Source: Eucalyptus grandis (lineage: Eukaryota; Streptophyta; Magnoliopsida; Myrtales; Myrtaceae). From it: a DNA stretch of 64,000 nucleotides. Each line of letters starts with the position of its first letter. Position 1 is the stretch's first letter. Position numbers and translations under genes: made by a program. Of the stretch, positions 23,408 to 35,279 are shown in pieces. Location of the stretch: positions 47,182,127 through 47,246,126 of the forward strand of contig NC_052619.1 in the NCBI RefSeq assembly GCF_016545825.1, in the 5' to 3' direction. Under the pieces are notes generated by a model. The model saw only the letters and a program-made list of their open reading frames with translations, did not search any database and was not told where the DNA came from.

Positions 23408-26400
23408 ATGGCTAGAAAAGGTTTGACTATTCTATTTGATATCGAACGATTCACAAGGAAGAATAATTCTACAATATGGTGGAGAAGGATGAATGATTTG
23501 TTAATTGAACAAGGTTTATCAAAGGTTCTTATGGGAAGATCAAATAAGCCGAACACCATCACTGATGATGACTGGGCTGACATGGAGGAGAGGACATGCA
23601 ACGTGGTCCGATTGAGCCTATCAATGGATCAAGGATCGAGCTGTAGGGGTCAATCAAAATCCAAGGGAAAGTTCAAAGGAAGATGCTACGGGTGTAAAGA
23701 GGAAGGGCATACCAAGAGATTCTATCCAAATAAGAACAAGAAAAAGAAGAAGAGCTCGGATAAAGCAAGTATAGCTCACAGCACTGAGACCAATGATGGG
23801 GACGTCTTGTCCATATCATTGGGGAATGACACCTTCGAAGATTCATGGATCTTGAATTTCGGATGCACTTATCATATGAGTCCTCATCAAGAAGACTTCA
23901 ATGAGTACAAGGCATAAAATGGTGGTTCAATTCTCATGGGGTATGATACTCCATGCAAGATTGTGGGAGTTGGAACCATGAAAATCAAGATGTTTGATGG
24001 CATGATCAAAACCTTGGCGAATGTGCATCATGTACTGGGTCTAAGGAAGAATCTGATTTCATTGGAAGCACTTGAATCTAATGGATCCAAGTACTCAGCT
24101 CAAGTTGGAGTCTTGAAGGTTATCAAGGGAACTCTTGTTGTTCTAAAAGGACAGAGGCACGGGAACCTACATCGACTTATAGGAACCACAGTGCAAGGTG
24201 GAGCATTTGTGTCCACAAATGCTAGCACGGAGAAAGATAACATCTATCTATAGCATATGCGCCTCGGGCATATGGGGGAAAGAGGATTGATGAAGCTTCA
24301 CAAGAGGAATGCACTCCAAGGTATGAAAACATGCAAATTAGATTTCTACAAATTTTGTGTGTTTGGAAAACAATGCAAAGTACGGTTCAAGATTGCAACT
24401 CATACGAGCAAGAGCATGCTTGAGTATATACACACGGATGTATAGGATCCTTCACCAGTAAAGTCAAAAAGTGAGAATGAATACTTCGTGACATTCATCG
24501 ATGATTTCTCTCAAAAAGTTTGGATCTACTTCATGTGCCACAAAGGTGATGTCTTGACAAGTTCAAAGAAAGGAAGACTGAAGTTGAGATTTCATAGGGG
24601 AAGCGCTTGAGATCGAGATAAATGAGGAGAATACAAATCGACACCACTAATGGAGCTTTGCAAGAATGAAGGGATTAGAAGTCACTTCATAGTTTCGAAT
24701 ATGCCCTAATAGAATGGTGTGGCAGAAGGATGAATCAGACCTTATTAGAGAGAGCTCAGAGCGTGAGGCTACATGCAGGACTAAGCAAGGAGTTTTGTGT
24801 AGAAGCTGTCTGCATGACATGTTCTCCTGTGAATCGATCTTTATCAACTACAATTAAATACAAAAGTCTTGAAGAGGTACGAACTGATAAAACTGTTGAT
24901 TATTCTAATTTAAGAATATTTGATTGTTCTGCTTTTGTATATATGCAAAGTTCGAAGTGCTCAAAGTTAGATCCAAAGCCAAAAAATGCATATTTCTTGG
25001 TTACAAGAAAGGAGTGAAAGGGTACAAATTATAGGATCAAGCGAGAAGAAAGTTCTCACGAGCAAGGATCTTATGTTCGATGAATCTGCAATGTTGAAGT
25101 TAAGCTACATGCCAAACACATCTATTGAATAGGAGAGTGATAACTCTATTTAAGGTGGAGCTTGAAGCCAAAGAATCTATAGAGAATGATGAGTCATCCG
25201 ATGAAGCTCTAAAAGTTAAAGAATTGGTAGAAATTTCTTATACCATTGTGACGGGTCGAGGAAGACATGCTCTCAAAGCATCGGAGAGATACGGTTTTGA
25301 CGACATGGTTGCTTATGCTCTTACAATAGGCTCCGGCAATCCAAGCTCCTATCACGAAACTTTGAAAAGTGATCACAAAGAAAAGTGGACGACTACAATG
25401 ATGGAGGAGAAGGAATCATTATAAAAGAATGAGACGTGGGAACTTGTGAAGAAGCCCAAGGATCGAAAAGTCATTGGCTGCAAATGGGTTCTTCGAAGAA
25501 AGGAAGCGGCAACAGAGAAAGAGCAAGAGAGATACAAGGCCCGCCTTGTTGCTAAGGGCTATGCACATAAGGAGGGGATCAATTACAACAAGATATTTTT
25601 CCTAGTTGTAAAACACACATCAATTCATGTTTTACTAGCTATGGTGGCCATGTATGACTTGGAGCTTGAGCAGCTAGATGTGAAGATGGCATTCCTTCCT
25701 GGTGACTTGGAGGAGAAAATTTACATGGAGCAACCCAAATGCTTCAAGGTAGAATGGAAAGAGAATCACATTTCTTTGCTCAAGAGATCACTTTACGGTT
25801 TAAAGCAATCTCCGAGGCAATGGAATAAAATGTTTGATTCTTTTATACTTCGTATTGGCTACATGAGGAGTGTGCATGATTCTTGTGTCTACTATAGAGT
25901 TTTGGCCGATAAGTCACTTATTCTATTGATGCTCTATGTTGATGATATGTTGATTGCTACAAGATAAATGAGAGACATCGTTCTCCTAAAATATTAGTTA
26001 AGCAACGAGTTTGAAATGAAGGGTCTTGGTGCTACAAAGAGGATCATTGGCATGGAAATCTTTCGAGATAGACATACAAATAAGCTTTGGATAAATCAAA
26101 AGAAGTATGTTGAGAAGGTTTAGGAGCGGTTCAACATGGGAAAAGCTAATCCCGGTTTGTACCCCCTTAACAAATCACTTCAGATTATCCAAGAAACAAT
26201 GTCTTAGTTCACATGAGGAAGTTGTAAAGATGTCTTGAATACCATATGCCGGCACAATAAGGAGCCTCATGTATGATATGGTTTGTTGCAGACCGGATTT
26301 GGCTCATGCAACGAGTCTCGTTAGCCGATACATGAGCAATTCGGGTAAGGAGTATTGGAAAGTTGTTAAATGGATCTTTCGTTATTTGACTGGAACTATC

Positions 26401-26871
26401 AAAATGGATTTGATGTTCAGTTCAAAGGGAGAATTGACTGATTTAGCAAGTTATGTCGATTCTGACTTTGCTAGTGACTTGGACAAGCAAAGGTCTATCA
26501 CGAGATACATCATTATTCTTGGAGGGGGAACTATTTCATGGAAAACAATACTTCAATCTGCTATAGCATTGTGTACAACCGAAGCTAAGTATATGGTAGC
26601 AACTAAGGTTGTGAAAGAAGGAATATGGCTAATCGGTTTGGTCATGGAGTTGGGTTTAAAGCATAATAGTGCTACACTATATTGCAATAGGCCAAGCGCA
26701 ATATGTCTTGCAAAGAATCAAGTGTTTCCTTCCATAACGAAACACATTGAAGTTTGGTACCACAAGATTCAAGAATCCGTGGAGAATGGTAGCATTACTT
26801 TGAAGAAAATCCCTACTAAAGATAATCCCGTGAATATGCTCATGAAGACAGTTACTTTGGAGAAGTTTTAA
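23408..26871 (+). pseudogene. Copia gag-pol polyprotein relic
   Basis: Fragments in order: gag with a zinc knuckle near 23682-23730 whose last cysteine is replaced by tyrosine; protease region near 23845-23890 in which the usual Asp-Ser-Gly is changed, losing the catalytic aspartate; integrase zinc-binding and core pieces from about 24255 to 25015; reverse transcriptase at 25446-25967 with YVDD near its end; RNase H at 26269-26871. The frame is broken by in-frame stops (for example after 23917, 24253 and 25967) and by shifts in the integrase part. It cannot act by itself. Confidence 0.9.
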
Positions 26872-27020
26872 TCCTGTTGAGACTTGATTTTCTCACTCAT
26901 CATTGAAGTTGATGGAGGCCGCATTGGTCTAGGTGTGGGCATACCTTTGCGAAGGTACGGTGGAAAGAGAAATATATTCATTTTCTTGGTTCAAGTGAAG
27001 GCTTGTGCTTTATTCAAGCC

Positions 27021-27031
27021 AAAGGTGGAGA
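27021..27031 (+). other. Polypurine tract of the Copia element
   Basis: AAAGGTGGAGA immediately upstream of the 3' LTR, the usual position of the plus-strand primer. Confidence 0.7.
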
Positions 27032-27912
27032 TTTGCTAATGTTGTCTTGAATTTTACGAAATTTTGATTAACAACAGACTCAGAAAAGTTGATCGGGAAG
27101 TCTATGAAGGCTTGGAGCTTGCAAGCTATACGTTTCCAAATATATTTCCTAGATTTACATCTATCTACAAGGGATTTCATGGGAAATAGTCCAAATTCAA
27201 TGTAACTGGGATATGTCATGATATCCCTAGGATTTAGGAGATCACTAAGGATTTATTAATTAGTTTCAAAACTGATAAGATTAGGGTGGAATTCATTTCC
27301 TATTGGGATTAGGGAAGTAGGGATCGGAAGATAAGAAATCGTCTCTCTCTTGTGGACATACGCAGATTTTCACCAAACCACCTAAATCTCTATCTTCTTG
27401 ATTATTCATGTTTTTCAACTTTTCATCTCACCTAGTTAGGGTGCTCTTCTGCACAACAGACTAGAAATCATAGGCATCTTCTTTTGATCGATGCACAACA
27501 TATGAAATATTTGAGATGAATCCAATACTGCTGATCTGAAGGCTAAAATCCATGAAGTATTGCTCTAGGTCGATCCTTCAGTTCCTATCAAATTCAAGAA
27601 ACCATGTCGCAGTCGTGAAGCACGTAGAGCGATGTCTTAGCTTATCTACCATGTTAAAACAGTCAATAAACCAGCTTAACAGAAGAAGAATACGAAGAAA
27701 GAAACCATCGAGTTTCAGTAAGTGCAGACAGATTTTGTAATAATTCTTCTCTCTTCATGCGTTTTAATGAAAATGAAGGGGTATCCAAAGACGTTCCATC
27801 GACTGCAGGAAGTTCCACCAGCCACGGAATCGCGAAGATGCCGCCGCTTCCTTTCGCAGTGCTGTCGGTCCTCATGGCGACCTTTGGATACGTCCCCACC
27901 TTGGCTATCTGA

Positions 27913-30199
27913 ATTTTCTCATTCCTCGGCGATTTATGACGCTGAGCTATAATAATGTGACGCGTGCTTGTGCTTGCGCACGCAAGGCCGTATGCATTTC
28001 CCTTCGTCGTCGAAGTATGTGTGCTTTGTGATTGATATACGTTGTATCCCGCTCTACGTATTTCCCTAGTTGGTGTATCGTTTTGTCCCTTATCAATATA
28101 TTATGATTGGAATAATCGATCTCTTGCTTTATTTGTACGATGATGGTATGCATGGCAACGGTTTCGGCCAAAATTTGATCAAGAAATAAATCGAGGCATG
28201 CAAATGATCTCTATTCTTGAGATGTTTTCGCGATGCAGACTGCAGTATTTGCATTTGATACTTGAGAAAAACAAAGTTCAGAAGTCTAGATGCTAGCACC
28301 TATGTTTGATTTCCGAACTGTCGAATCCTCGAGCGTTTCCTTACGCTCGAAAAGGTTCTGTAGTTCATGCGTGGACTCAAATTTACGATGCCCGATGCAA
28401 ATATTACCGCGAACCCCGTTGAAGGATCGTATTTTTCCAAGGGCATAAAAGTTGCAAAATAAAAAGATTTGAGTCTTGGAAGAAGGATGAGAGGGGACGC
28501 TTGTTCAATACACTCCTCTGACGTAACAATGGAACGTGAGCGGCGGTAATATCACTGAATAGCATAGTTTCACCACTAAATGGTAGGATCAATTCCAATC
28601 GGTTCTTATAAGATTGCTATGAATGCACTGAGATTGGAACGCCCGTATCGTGGCTTGCTCTTTCCACCACCCCTCACCGCCACCCACGGACCAACACCTA
28701 TGCTCTCTGTCGACACCGTCCTCTCAGTCTCCATGTGCTCGGCTCTGGCTCGTCCCCGCTGTCATCGAGCCAAAGCTCGGTCGATGCACTCGAGTTTAGA
28801 GCTCAAATCTGAGCTAGAGTGAGCCCTAGATCTGACCTCCCTGGCTCGGCTGGACCTTGGAGCTGGCTCGATACAAGGTTCAGCAGGGTACGCGATGGAC
28901 GCAACTGGGGTCGAAGGTAGTGGGAGGGAGGGTTGGGAACTGGGGCGGTTGCTGGCAGGGACGTTTCGTGTCTCCATCAAGCTGGGAGGGGGTGGTGCTG
29001 GATTGCCGGCAACGTCGTGGGGCTCGGCCAGTCACGAGCTTGCAACGGCGGAGTCTGGCCGGGCAAGCGAAAATTATAAAGGAGTTGAAGAGTACCATCA
29101 TTTTTTCTAAAGCAAGGACAAGGAAGAGCTGGTCTAAGTTCCACGAACTCATCGAGTCTCACCTCGAAAATTTGATTGATTAAACATAGGTCTACAATTA
29201 ATAGATTATTCTTATTAATTCCTTGACAGTCGATCTAAGAAGCTTCACTATTAGCTCAAGATCCTAACGACTCTCTGGGTATTTACAAATATTTTAATGC
29301 TTATAAGAGAAGAAATTTACATCACATATTATCTTCCTATCAAATTTCTAGCATCACGAGAAATAATAATAGATATGTTCTAGTAACTTGATTTCTCAAT
29401 TTTTTTTTTTAATAATTATCTCGTTTACTAATTTTTTTCATGTTTGATTTGCTTTCAGTTGGCTAGTTTTTTTTTTTTTTTTTCAATTTTCTTTTTTTCT
29501 ATACTTAAAATGGAACAATTGTTTAGAATTGGAGCCGCACATGGTTGGGAATGGGTCATATGGATCAAATTTGAGCATTATATTCCATTAAAGGAACAAT
29601 ATGAATCATTTGGATCAAGTTGAGTCGGACCCATTTTCAACCCACCCATTTGCCATATCTAAGCGATCCTCACAAACTCAAATTCTTCATTTACGAAATC
29701 CCCATGTTCTACATTCCATTGTAGAGGAAGAACTCGTGAGTTGTCAAGCTTTAAGGTAGACGATTTCCAAAAAGACCGACTTTGTTCGGAACCACGAATT
29801 TCATATTGGCTAAAGCTATAAGCACGTCACAATGTGGTTTACGCTGTTTGACATAGGATTTTCTCTTTAGAATATATAAATAAATTATAAATTATTTTAG
29901 ATATATTATATATAGTATATACATTCAGGGTTGGTCCGAATTGGACCAACTTTAAACTCTCAAAAGCGAAGATCAACCCGTACAGTGTTAGTTCAAGAAT
30001 CCTAGAATCAAGAACCAGCCCAATATCCCTAGAAACTGAACCAAGACCAGCAAGGTTAGGCTTTCTAGGGTCGGTCTAGGGTTAACCTTGGACGAATGCT
30101 CACCCCTACTCTCGGTGTTTGCACCCCTAATTAATTGGGTTGCAATTTTCAAGCAGAAGATCTATATTCAATGGATTTTTGTAAGCTCAACGACTCAAT
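27913..30199. other. LTPG3 3' flank and duplicated GC-rich segment
   Basis: No intact gene. The LTPG 3' UTR block continues to about 28310. A GC-rich stretch at about 28560-29183 has a counterpart at about 33500-34117 in the LTPG4 block. Its right end reads as a coding-like relic (see the separate entry). From about 29930 to 30107 lies a repeat ending GAATGCTCACCCCTA; its reverse complement resembles the start of the repeat at 59997 (TAGGGGTGAGTATTGGTCC). Confidence 0.5.
29060..29183 (+). pseudogene. Short coding-like relic, function unknown (copy in block C)
   Basis: The frame ending at 29183 reads ...KELKSTIIF..., then KFHELIESHLENLID before a stop. The copy at about 33994-34117 reads EIVEELKSTVTSF, MAELVKFHQ and ESHLENLID. 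The two copies preserve the same protein-like pattern despite DNA differences, including frame breaks that differ between them, which suggests they derive from the 3' end of a real gene. It is reminiscent of a helical C-terminal segment of plant coiled-coil or formin-like proteins, but I do not recognise it securely. Confidence 0.3.
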
Positions 30200-31624
30200 T
30201 AAACAAAAAAATTAGTTCAAGGATCATATCTAATATTGGAGAAAAGTTTAGAAATCACTTGTATTGTTGTCCATATTCTCTATTTATAATTTCCCAGTGA
30301 AGATTGATGTCCCTCTCAATTAGCACGAATCTAATTGATAATAGTATTTCTCCGCCAAACAAAAGAGCCATTAATTCGTTATTTTGATTTTCTTATGATA
30401 TTTAATTGCGTAGGCTATAGTAGCAAACACTATTCTGGCATCCAATGCTAAATTTAGGATTGGCCCTATGATTAGGACCAAACTCAAGATCCCTTCTAAA
30501 TGTATTACCAATTTCAAAGTTCCCATTTTTTCCTCCTTTTGAAAGGTGTGTTTATTTCCCAAAAAATGAATTTGAAACACATTTTTCTATAAATAAATAA
30601 AAACAGTCACCTGTGTCGCTTAAAAAGATCAATTAACGAAAAGAAATATTTCATTACCCATGAAAATGTTTAAACATAAATTGTTGTCAATAATTGAACT
30701 ATTTTCCATTGACTCGTTATTTCAAGCAAATATTTTTCGAAAAAAAAAAATCATATCACTTATTTTTCATGAAACCAATGAATTCAAAGTTTCCCGTGAT
30801 CCTTTTTTTTCTTTTGCCACTAAACCCATGAACAGAAATCTCCTATATTTTGAAAAAAAAAAAAAAAAAAAGCTACGCTAGATTTCAGAGGCCACGAGCC
30901 AAAAAAATTCAATTAGTAGAACCAAGAGTGAGCTTTTTTATTATTTTACATAATTAGCTATATTCCCCAACGATCTTGCATGCTGCTTTGATTTTTATGC
31001 CCACGGCAGCTTAGTCAAATCTAATCTCACCTATAATCGCTAGAAGCAAGTTCAATGCCCCCATGTTTTATCGTGCGATTAGGTAAACGAATAGCTTCCT
31101 TCCCATTATGGCCAATTACAATCTTTTACCAGCTTAGCTAGGCTTTCTTCAATCTTCTTCGGGCAAATACGATGCAGGAGGGACAAAATAATTTCCATTA
31201 TTGTAGCAATTAGAGAAAAGAAAATGCACCGACTCTCGGCAATAACTCGATAATATCGATTTCAGTTCATGTTTTTTAGTGTTACCGATCTATCTATTTT
31301 CTTCGTCACATAAACATTAAAAAAGCAAACATTACTATCATCTTTAATTCTCATGTGATTATATTTATTTATTGAAATTATTCTAATTTCCTAACTCGAC
31401 AAGTCATCTAGAATTCTCATAGGGTCATATCTAATTATTGAAATTATTCCACTTTCCTAGCATGATAAAGTATACCCTGGCCACAAGGGTTGTCTCTTCA
31501 GACATGCCACGTTACTCTGATTTGTTCTTGAGACTTACGTCATGTGCGCTCTTTTAGTTCACCAAAGAAGCACATACCAGATATAAGATAATAATAAAGT
31601 CCAAGGCAAAACCCTAATCTTGAA

Positions 31625-31630
31625 TATAAA
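31625..31630 (+). promoter_or_regulatory. TATA box of LTPG4
   Basis: TATAAA about 109 bases upstream of the LTPG4 ATG, aligned with the LTPG1 and LTPG2 elements; here the longer TATATAAA has become AATATAAA. Confidence 0.6.
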
Positions 31631-31738
31631 GGAGTAGCTCCTGCCCAAGTACAAACTCAGGGCATGCAAACGAATCGAGCACGCTCGGATTTCTTGAATT
31701 AGACCCGCGAGAAGAAACTGTTTGGAACCGCCTCTCTC

Positions 31739-32776
31739 ATGGCTACGAAAGGCGACAAGATGACGGGTGCGAGCCTAGTTATGGCCCTTGCAGTGACCGT
31801 GGCCGTACTCTGTGCGCGAGCCGCGGCCCAATCCGGGTGCACCAGCGTGCTCATAGGCCTCGCGCCGTGCCTCAGCTTCGTGACGGGGAGCTCGTCCACC
31901 CCGTCCTCCTCGTGCTGCTCCCAGCTGGCCAGTGTGGTCCAGTCGCAGCCGCGGTGCCTTTGCATGGTCCTCAACGGCGGCGCGTCGTCCCTCGGCGTGA
32001 CCCTGAACCAGACCCTCGCCCTTGCGCTCCCCGGCGCCTGCAACGTGCAGACCCCGCCCATTAGCAAGTGCAACGGTGAGTTTGAGTGCAAACCGAGCGT
32101 GGTTTCTCGTTTTCTCTGCTTTCTTGTTTAGCTTTCAAGGCGTGGTGCTTTCTGGGATTTGATGCTTCAACTTGTGGGCAGCTTCTGGCGGAACGGTCGC
32201 TCCAGCCGGCTCACCGGAGAGTTCGCCGAGTGGCAAATCAGGTAATACTACTAGTCACTCTGGCTCATAAGTTGATCATGTCACATATATGCATTTAGCC
32301 CGCAATTATATGAAAGCCAAAAATGGGAGTCATCTTCTTTCGATCGATATAAAGCAAATGAAATATTTGAGATGAATCCCATACCATACTGCTGATCTAA
32401 AGGCTAAAATCCATGAGGTACACGCTCTAGGCCGATCCTTCAGTTCCTATAAAATTCAAGAAACTTCTTGGACTACGTTTATACGTGGATAATACATTTC
32501 GTACCGACCAAAATATGAATATCGAATAGCACGTTGGAGTCGTGAAATACACAGAAATGTCTAGCTTATCTACCATGTTAAAACAGTCAGTAAACCAGCT
32601 TAACAGGAGTAGAATACGAAGAAAGAAACCATGGAGTTTCAGAAGTGCAGACCGAATTTGTAATAATTTTCTTTTCTCTTCATGCGTTTTATGAAAATGA
32701 AGGGGGATCCAAAGCCACTCCATCGACTGCAGGAATTCCACCAGCTGCAGGAATTCCACCAGCCACGGAATCGTGA
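31739..32776 (+). CDS. LTPG4: lipid-transfer protein with frameshifted, anchor-less C-terminus
   Basis: Exons 31739-32075, 32182-32241 and 32703-32776 give 156 aa. The signal peptide (to about residue 31) and all eight cysteines (34, 44, 59, 60, 73, 75, 101, 111) are intact, and the domain is nearly identical to LTPG1. In exon 3 an 18-bp tandem duplication (GCAGGAATTCCACCAGC-like, near 32730-32765) and a one-base loss relative to LTPG1 shift the frame. Translation ends at TGA 32774-32776, just before the segment that would encode the hydrophobic anchor signal, which is still present out of frame to about 32853. The predicted product is a soluble secreted lipid-transfer protein. I found no alternative exon-3 acceptor restoring the old frame. 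It may be a new secreted form or an early pseudogene. Confidence 0.8.
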
Positions 32777-35145
32777 AGATGCCGCCGCTTCCCCTCGCAG
32801 TGCTCTCGGTCCTCATGGCGACCTTTGGATACGTCCCCGCCATGGCTATCTGAATTTTCTCATTCCTCGGCGATGTATGACGCCGGACTATAATAATGTG
32901 ACGCGTGCTTGTGCTTGCGCACGCGACACCGTATGCATTTCCCTTTGTTGTTGAAGTATGTGTGCTTTGTGCTTGATATACGTTGTATCCCGCTCTACGT
33001 ATTTCCCTTGTTGTTGTCGTCGTTTTGCCCTTATCAATATACCATGATTGGAATTATCGATCTCTTGCTTTATTTGTATGATGATGGTACGCATGACAAT
33101 GGTTTCGGCCAAAAATCCAACCAAGAAATAAACCGAGGCATGCGAATAGTCTCTGCTCTTGAAATGTTTTCAAGATGCACACTGCAGTATTTGCATTTGA
33201 TACTTGATAAAACAAAGTTCAGAAGTCTAAACCTAGCAGATATGTTTGATTTCCGAACTGTTCAGTCCTCGAGCATTTCCTTACGCTTGAAAAGGTTCTG
33301 TAGTCCATGCGTGGACTCAAATTTACCATGCCGGATGCTTCTATTACCGCGAACCCGTCAAAGGACAAGAGGAAAAAGAGTTTCCAAATAAAAAGATTGA
33401 TTCTCGAATGAAGGATGACGGGATGCTTGTTCAATACACTCCCTCTGGTATAAGAATGCAGCGTGAGCGGCGGTGGGCATCACTGAAAAGCACAGTTTCA
33501 CCACTAAATGGTAGGATCGATTCCAATCGGTTCTTATAAAATTGCTATGGATGCACTGAGATTGGAACGCCCGTATCGTGGCCTGCTCTTTCCACCACCC
33601 CTCACCGCCACCAACGGTTCAACGCCTATGCTCTCGGTCAACACCGTCCTCTCGGTCTCCATGCGCTCGGCTGGGGCGTGTCCTCGCTGTCGTTGAGCCT
33701 AAGCTCGGGCGATGCACTCAAGTTTTAGATCTCAAATCTGGGCTAGAGTGAGCCCAAGATCTGACCTACGTGGCTCAGCTCGACCTCAGATCTGGCTCGA
33801 TACGAGGTCAAGCGGGGTACTTAGCGGCCACAGCTAGGGTCGAACGTGGTGGGAGGTAGGGATGGGAACTGGGGTGGTTCCGGGCGTGAGGGGGCCCGTT
33901 GTGTGTCTCCCTCAAGCCTGGTGGGGGTGATGCTGGGTTGCCGGCGACGTCGCGGTGCACGGACAGACATGAGCTTGTGACTGTGGAGCAGGGCCGGGCA
34001 AGCGGAAATTGTAGAGGAGTTGAAGAGTACCGTCACTTCTTTCTAAACCAAGGACATGGCTGAGCTGGTTAAGTTCCACCAACCCATCGAGTCTCACCTC
34101 GAAAATTTGATTGATTAAACGTAGGTCTACAAATTATAAATAATTCTATGTAATTTCCCTGACAGTCGATCTAAGAATCACTGTTAACGATTCCCCAAGT
34201 ATTTTCAAATATTTTAATGCTTAAAATAGTAGAAATTTACGTCACACATCTGACTGCGTATAGTTTCTTCACGGGAAATAATGATAGATATATTCTACTG
34301 ACTTGATTTCTCAAAGTTTTCAATAACCGTCTCATTTCCTATTTTTTCATGTTTAATTTGTTTTCAATTTGCTAGTTTTTTCTTCTATTTTCTGTGTCAT
34401 ATCCAAAAGAAACAATCGTTGAGGATTGGAGATTGCATTCAATTGGGAAGGAATCGGGTTTAGATCAAATTTACATCGCTAAAATTATATTACATGAATG
34501 GATCAATGCGAGTCATTTTGATCAAGCTGAGCCTGACCCATTTTCAATCCATCCATTTGCCATGTCTAATTGAACCTAACAAGCTCAATTTCTTCATTTG
34601 CGAAATCCCAATGTACTCCATTTCACTGTAGAGGAAGAACTCGTGAGTGGTCAAGCTTTTAGGTAGATGATTTACAAAAAGACCGACTTTGTTCGGAACC
34701 ACGAATTTCATATTAGCTAAAGCTATGAGCACGTCACAACGTCGCATCGTTCACAAAATTCCTCTTCCATTACAAGTAGCCCCAATTAAACTTTTTCTTT
34801 GCTAAAGTATCCGTGGATTCCAAAAGCAAAAAAGCTGTAACACAACATCAGTGTTGTGCAAAGAAAGGTTGGAGTCAGAGACACGTTATGCTTTCTTCGA
34901 TCGACAGGCTTCGCAAAGTCTCCGCTTTTGAACACCTCTCTAAGAAAAATAGACCGACCCGAATGAGATAAAGCAGCAGGAACTTAGTTAGAAATGAGTT
35001 TGGTCACCTACAAAAACACTCCCCAAAATTGCCCTGTCACCACTCACCACCAGGTTTGACATTTAGCTTTTCCTTAAACAAATCGGCAGACAGGTTCTAG
35101 GACGAGTTTGGTCACCCACATAAGTTCCTCCCTCCCTCCAATTTC
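32777..35145. other. Spacer between LTPG4 and LTPG5
   Basis: No intact gene. The LTPG 3' flank continues and includes the second copy of the GC-rich segment (about 33500-34117) with its coding-like relic, then AT-rich DNA matching 29440-29840. Block homology ends near 34750. The last 400 bases are the LTPG5 upstream region, with a TATA-like CTACATAAACC at about 35149-35159. Confidence 0.5.
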
Positions 35146-35279
35146 CCCTACATAAACCCGCGCCATTTCCTAATCTCCTCCACAGTCCAGCAAACATATT
35201 TTCTCAGCACTCAACAATTGTTCTCGAGACATCGGTTTGTGAGTAGAGAGAGAAAGGGAGAGAGGTATTAACCCCATCG

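Larger units (their letters stand above)
21267..27458 (+). mobile_element. Ty1/Copia LTR retrotransposon, defective, inserted in LTPG3 intron 2
   Basis: Two LTRs in direct orientation: 5' LTR 21267-21610 plus 23212-23354 (split by a nested element) and 3' LTR 27034-27458. They share long stretches such as AAAAGTTGATCGGGAAGTCTA and start TGCT(A/G)AT. A primer-binding-like site TGGTATCGAGC (initiator-tRNA-Met type) follows the 5' LTR, and a polypurine tract precedes the 3' LTR. Flanks read CACTA (left) and GACTA (right), a 5-bp target duplication with one mismatch. The gag-protease-integrase-RT-RNase H order is Copia type. The LTRs differ at many positions and by indels, so the insertion is not recent. 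Confidence 0.92.
21053..27912 (+). pseudogene. LTPG3: lipid-transfer gene lacking exon 1 and split by a Copia element
   Basis: Intron 1 remnant and exon 2 (21153-21212) lie left of the retrotransposon; intron 2 remnant and exon 3 (27779-27912) lie right of it. Both exons keep the same lengths (60 and 134 nt), splice sites and open phase as in LTPG1, and exon 3 still encodes the MPPLPFAVLSVLMATFGYV anchor signal. Exon 1, which would hold the signal peptide and all eight cysteines, is absent: homology ends at about 21053 against an unrelated repeat. The Copia insertion occupies intron 2. The locus cannot make a lipid-transfer domain. Confidence 0.85.
15210..34750. repeat. Tandem segmental duplication carrying LTPG1-LTPG4
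   Basis: Four diverged copies of one block lie head to tail: A about 15210-18030 (LTPG1), B about 18040-20545 (LTPG2), C about 21053-21266 plus 27459-29840 (LTPG3, split by a retrotransposon) and D about 30200-34750 (LTPG4). Shared sequence includes promoter, introns and 3' flanks. A and D share an extended 5' flank, while C and D share an extended 3' flank down to the TTCGGAACCACGAATTTCAT stretch. This order implies more than one round of unequal exchange. LTPG5 at 35280 is outside the block and more diverged. Confidence 0.85.

Noticed and set aside
31699..32091. Minus-strand frame over LTPG4 exon 1, also present over LTPG1
   Set aside because: Its conservation between copies follows from the coding strand being conserved; the translation shows no lipid-transfer or other domain.
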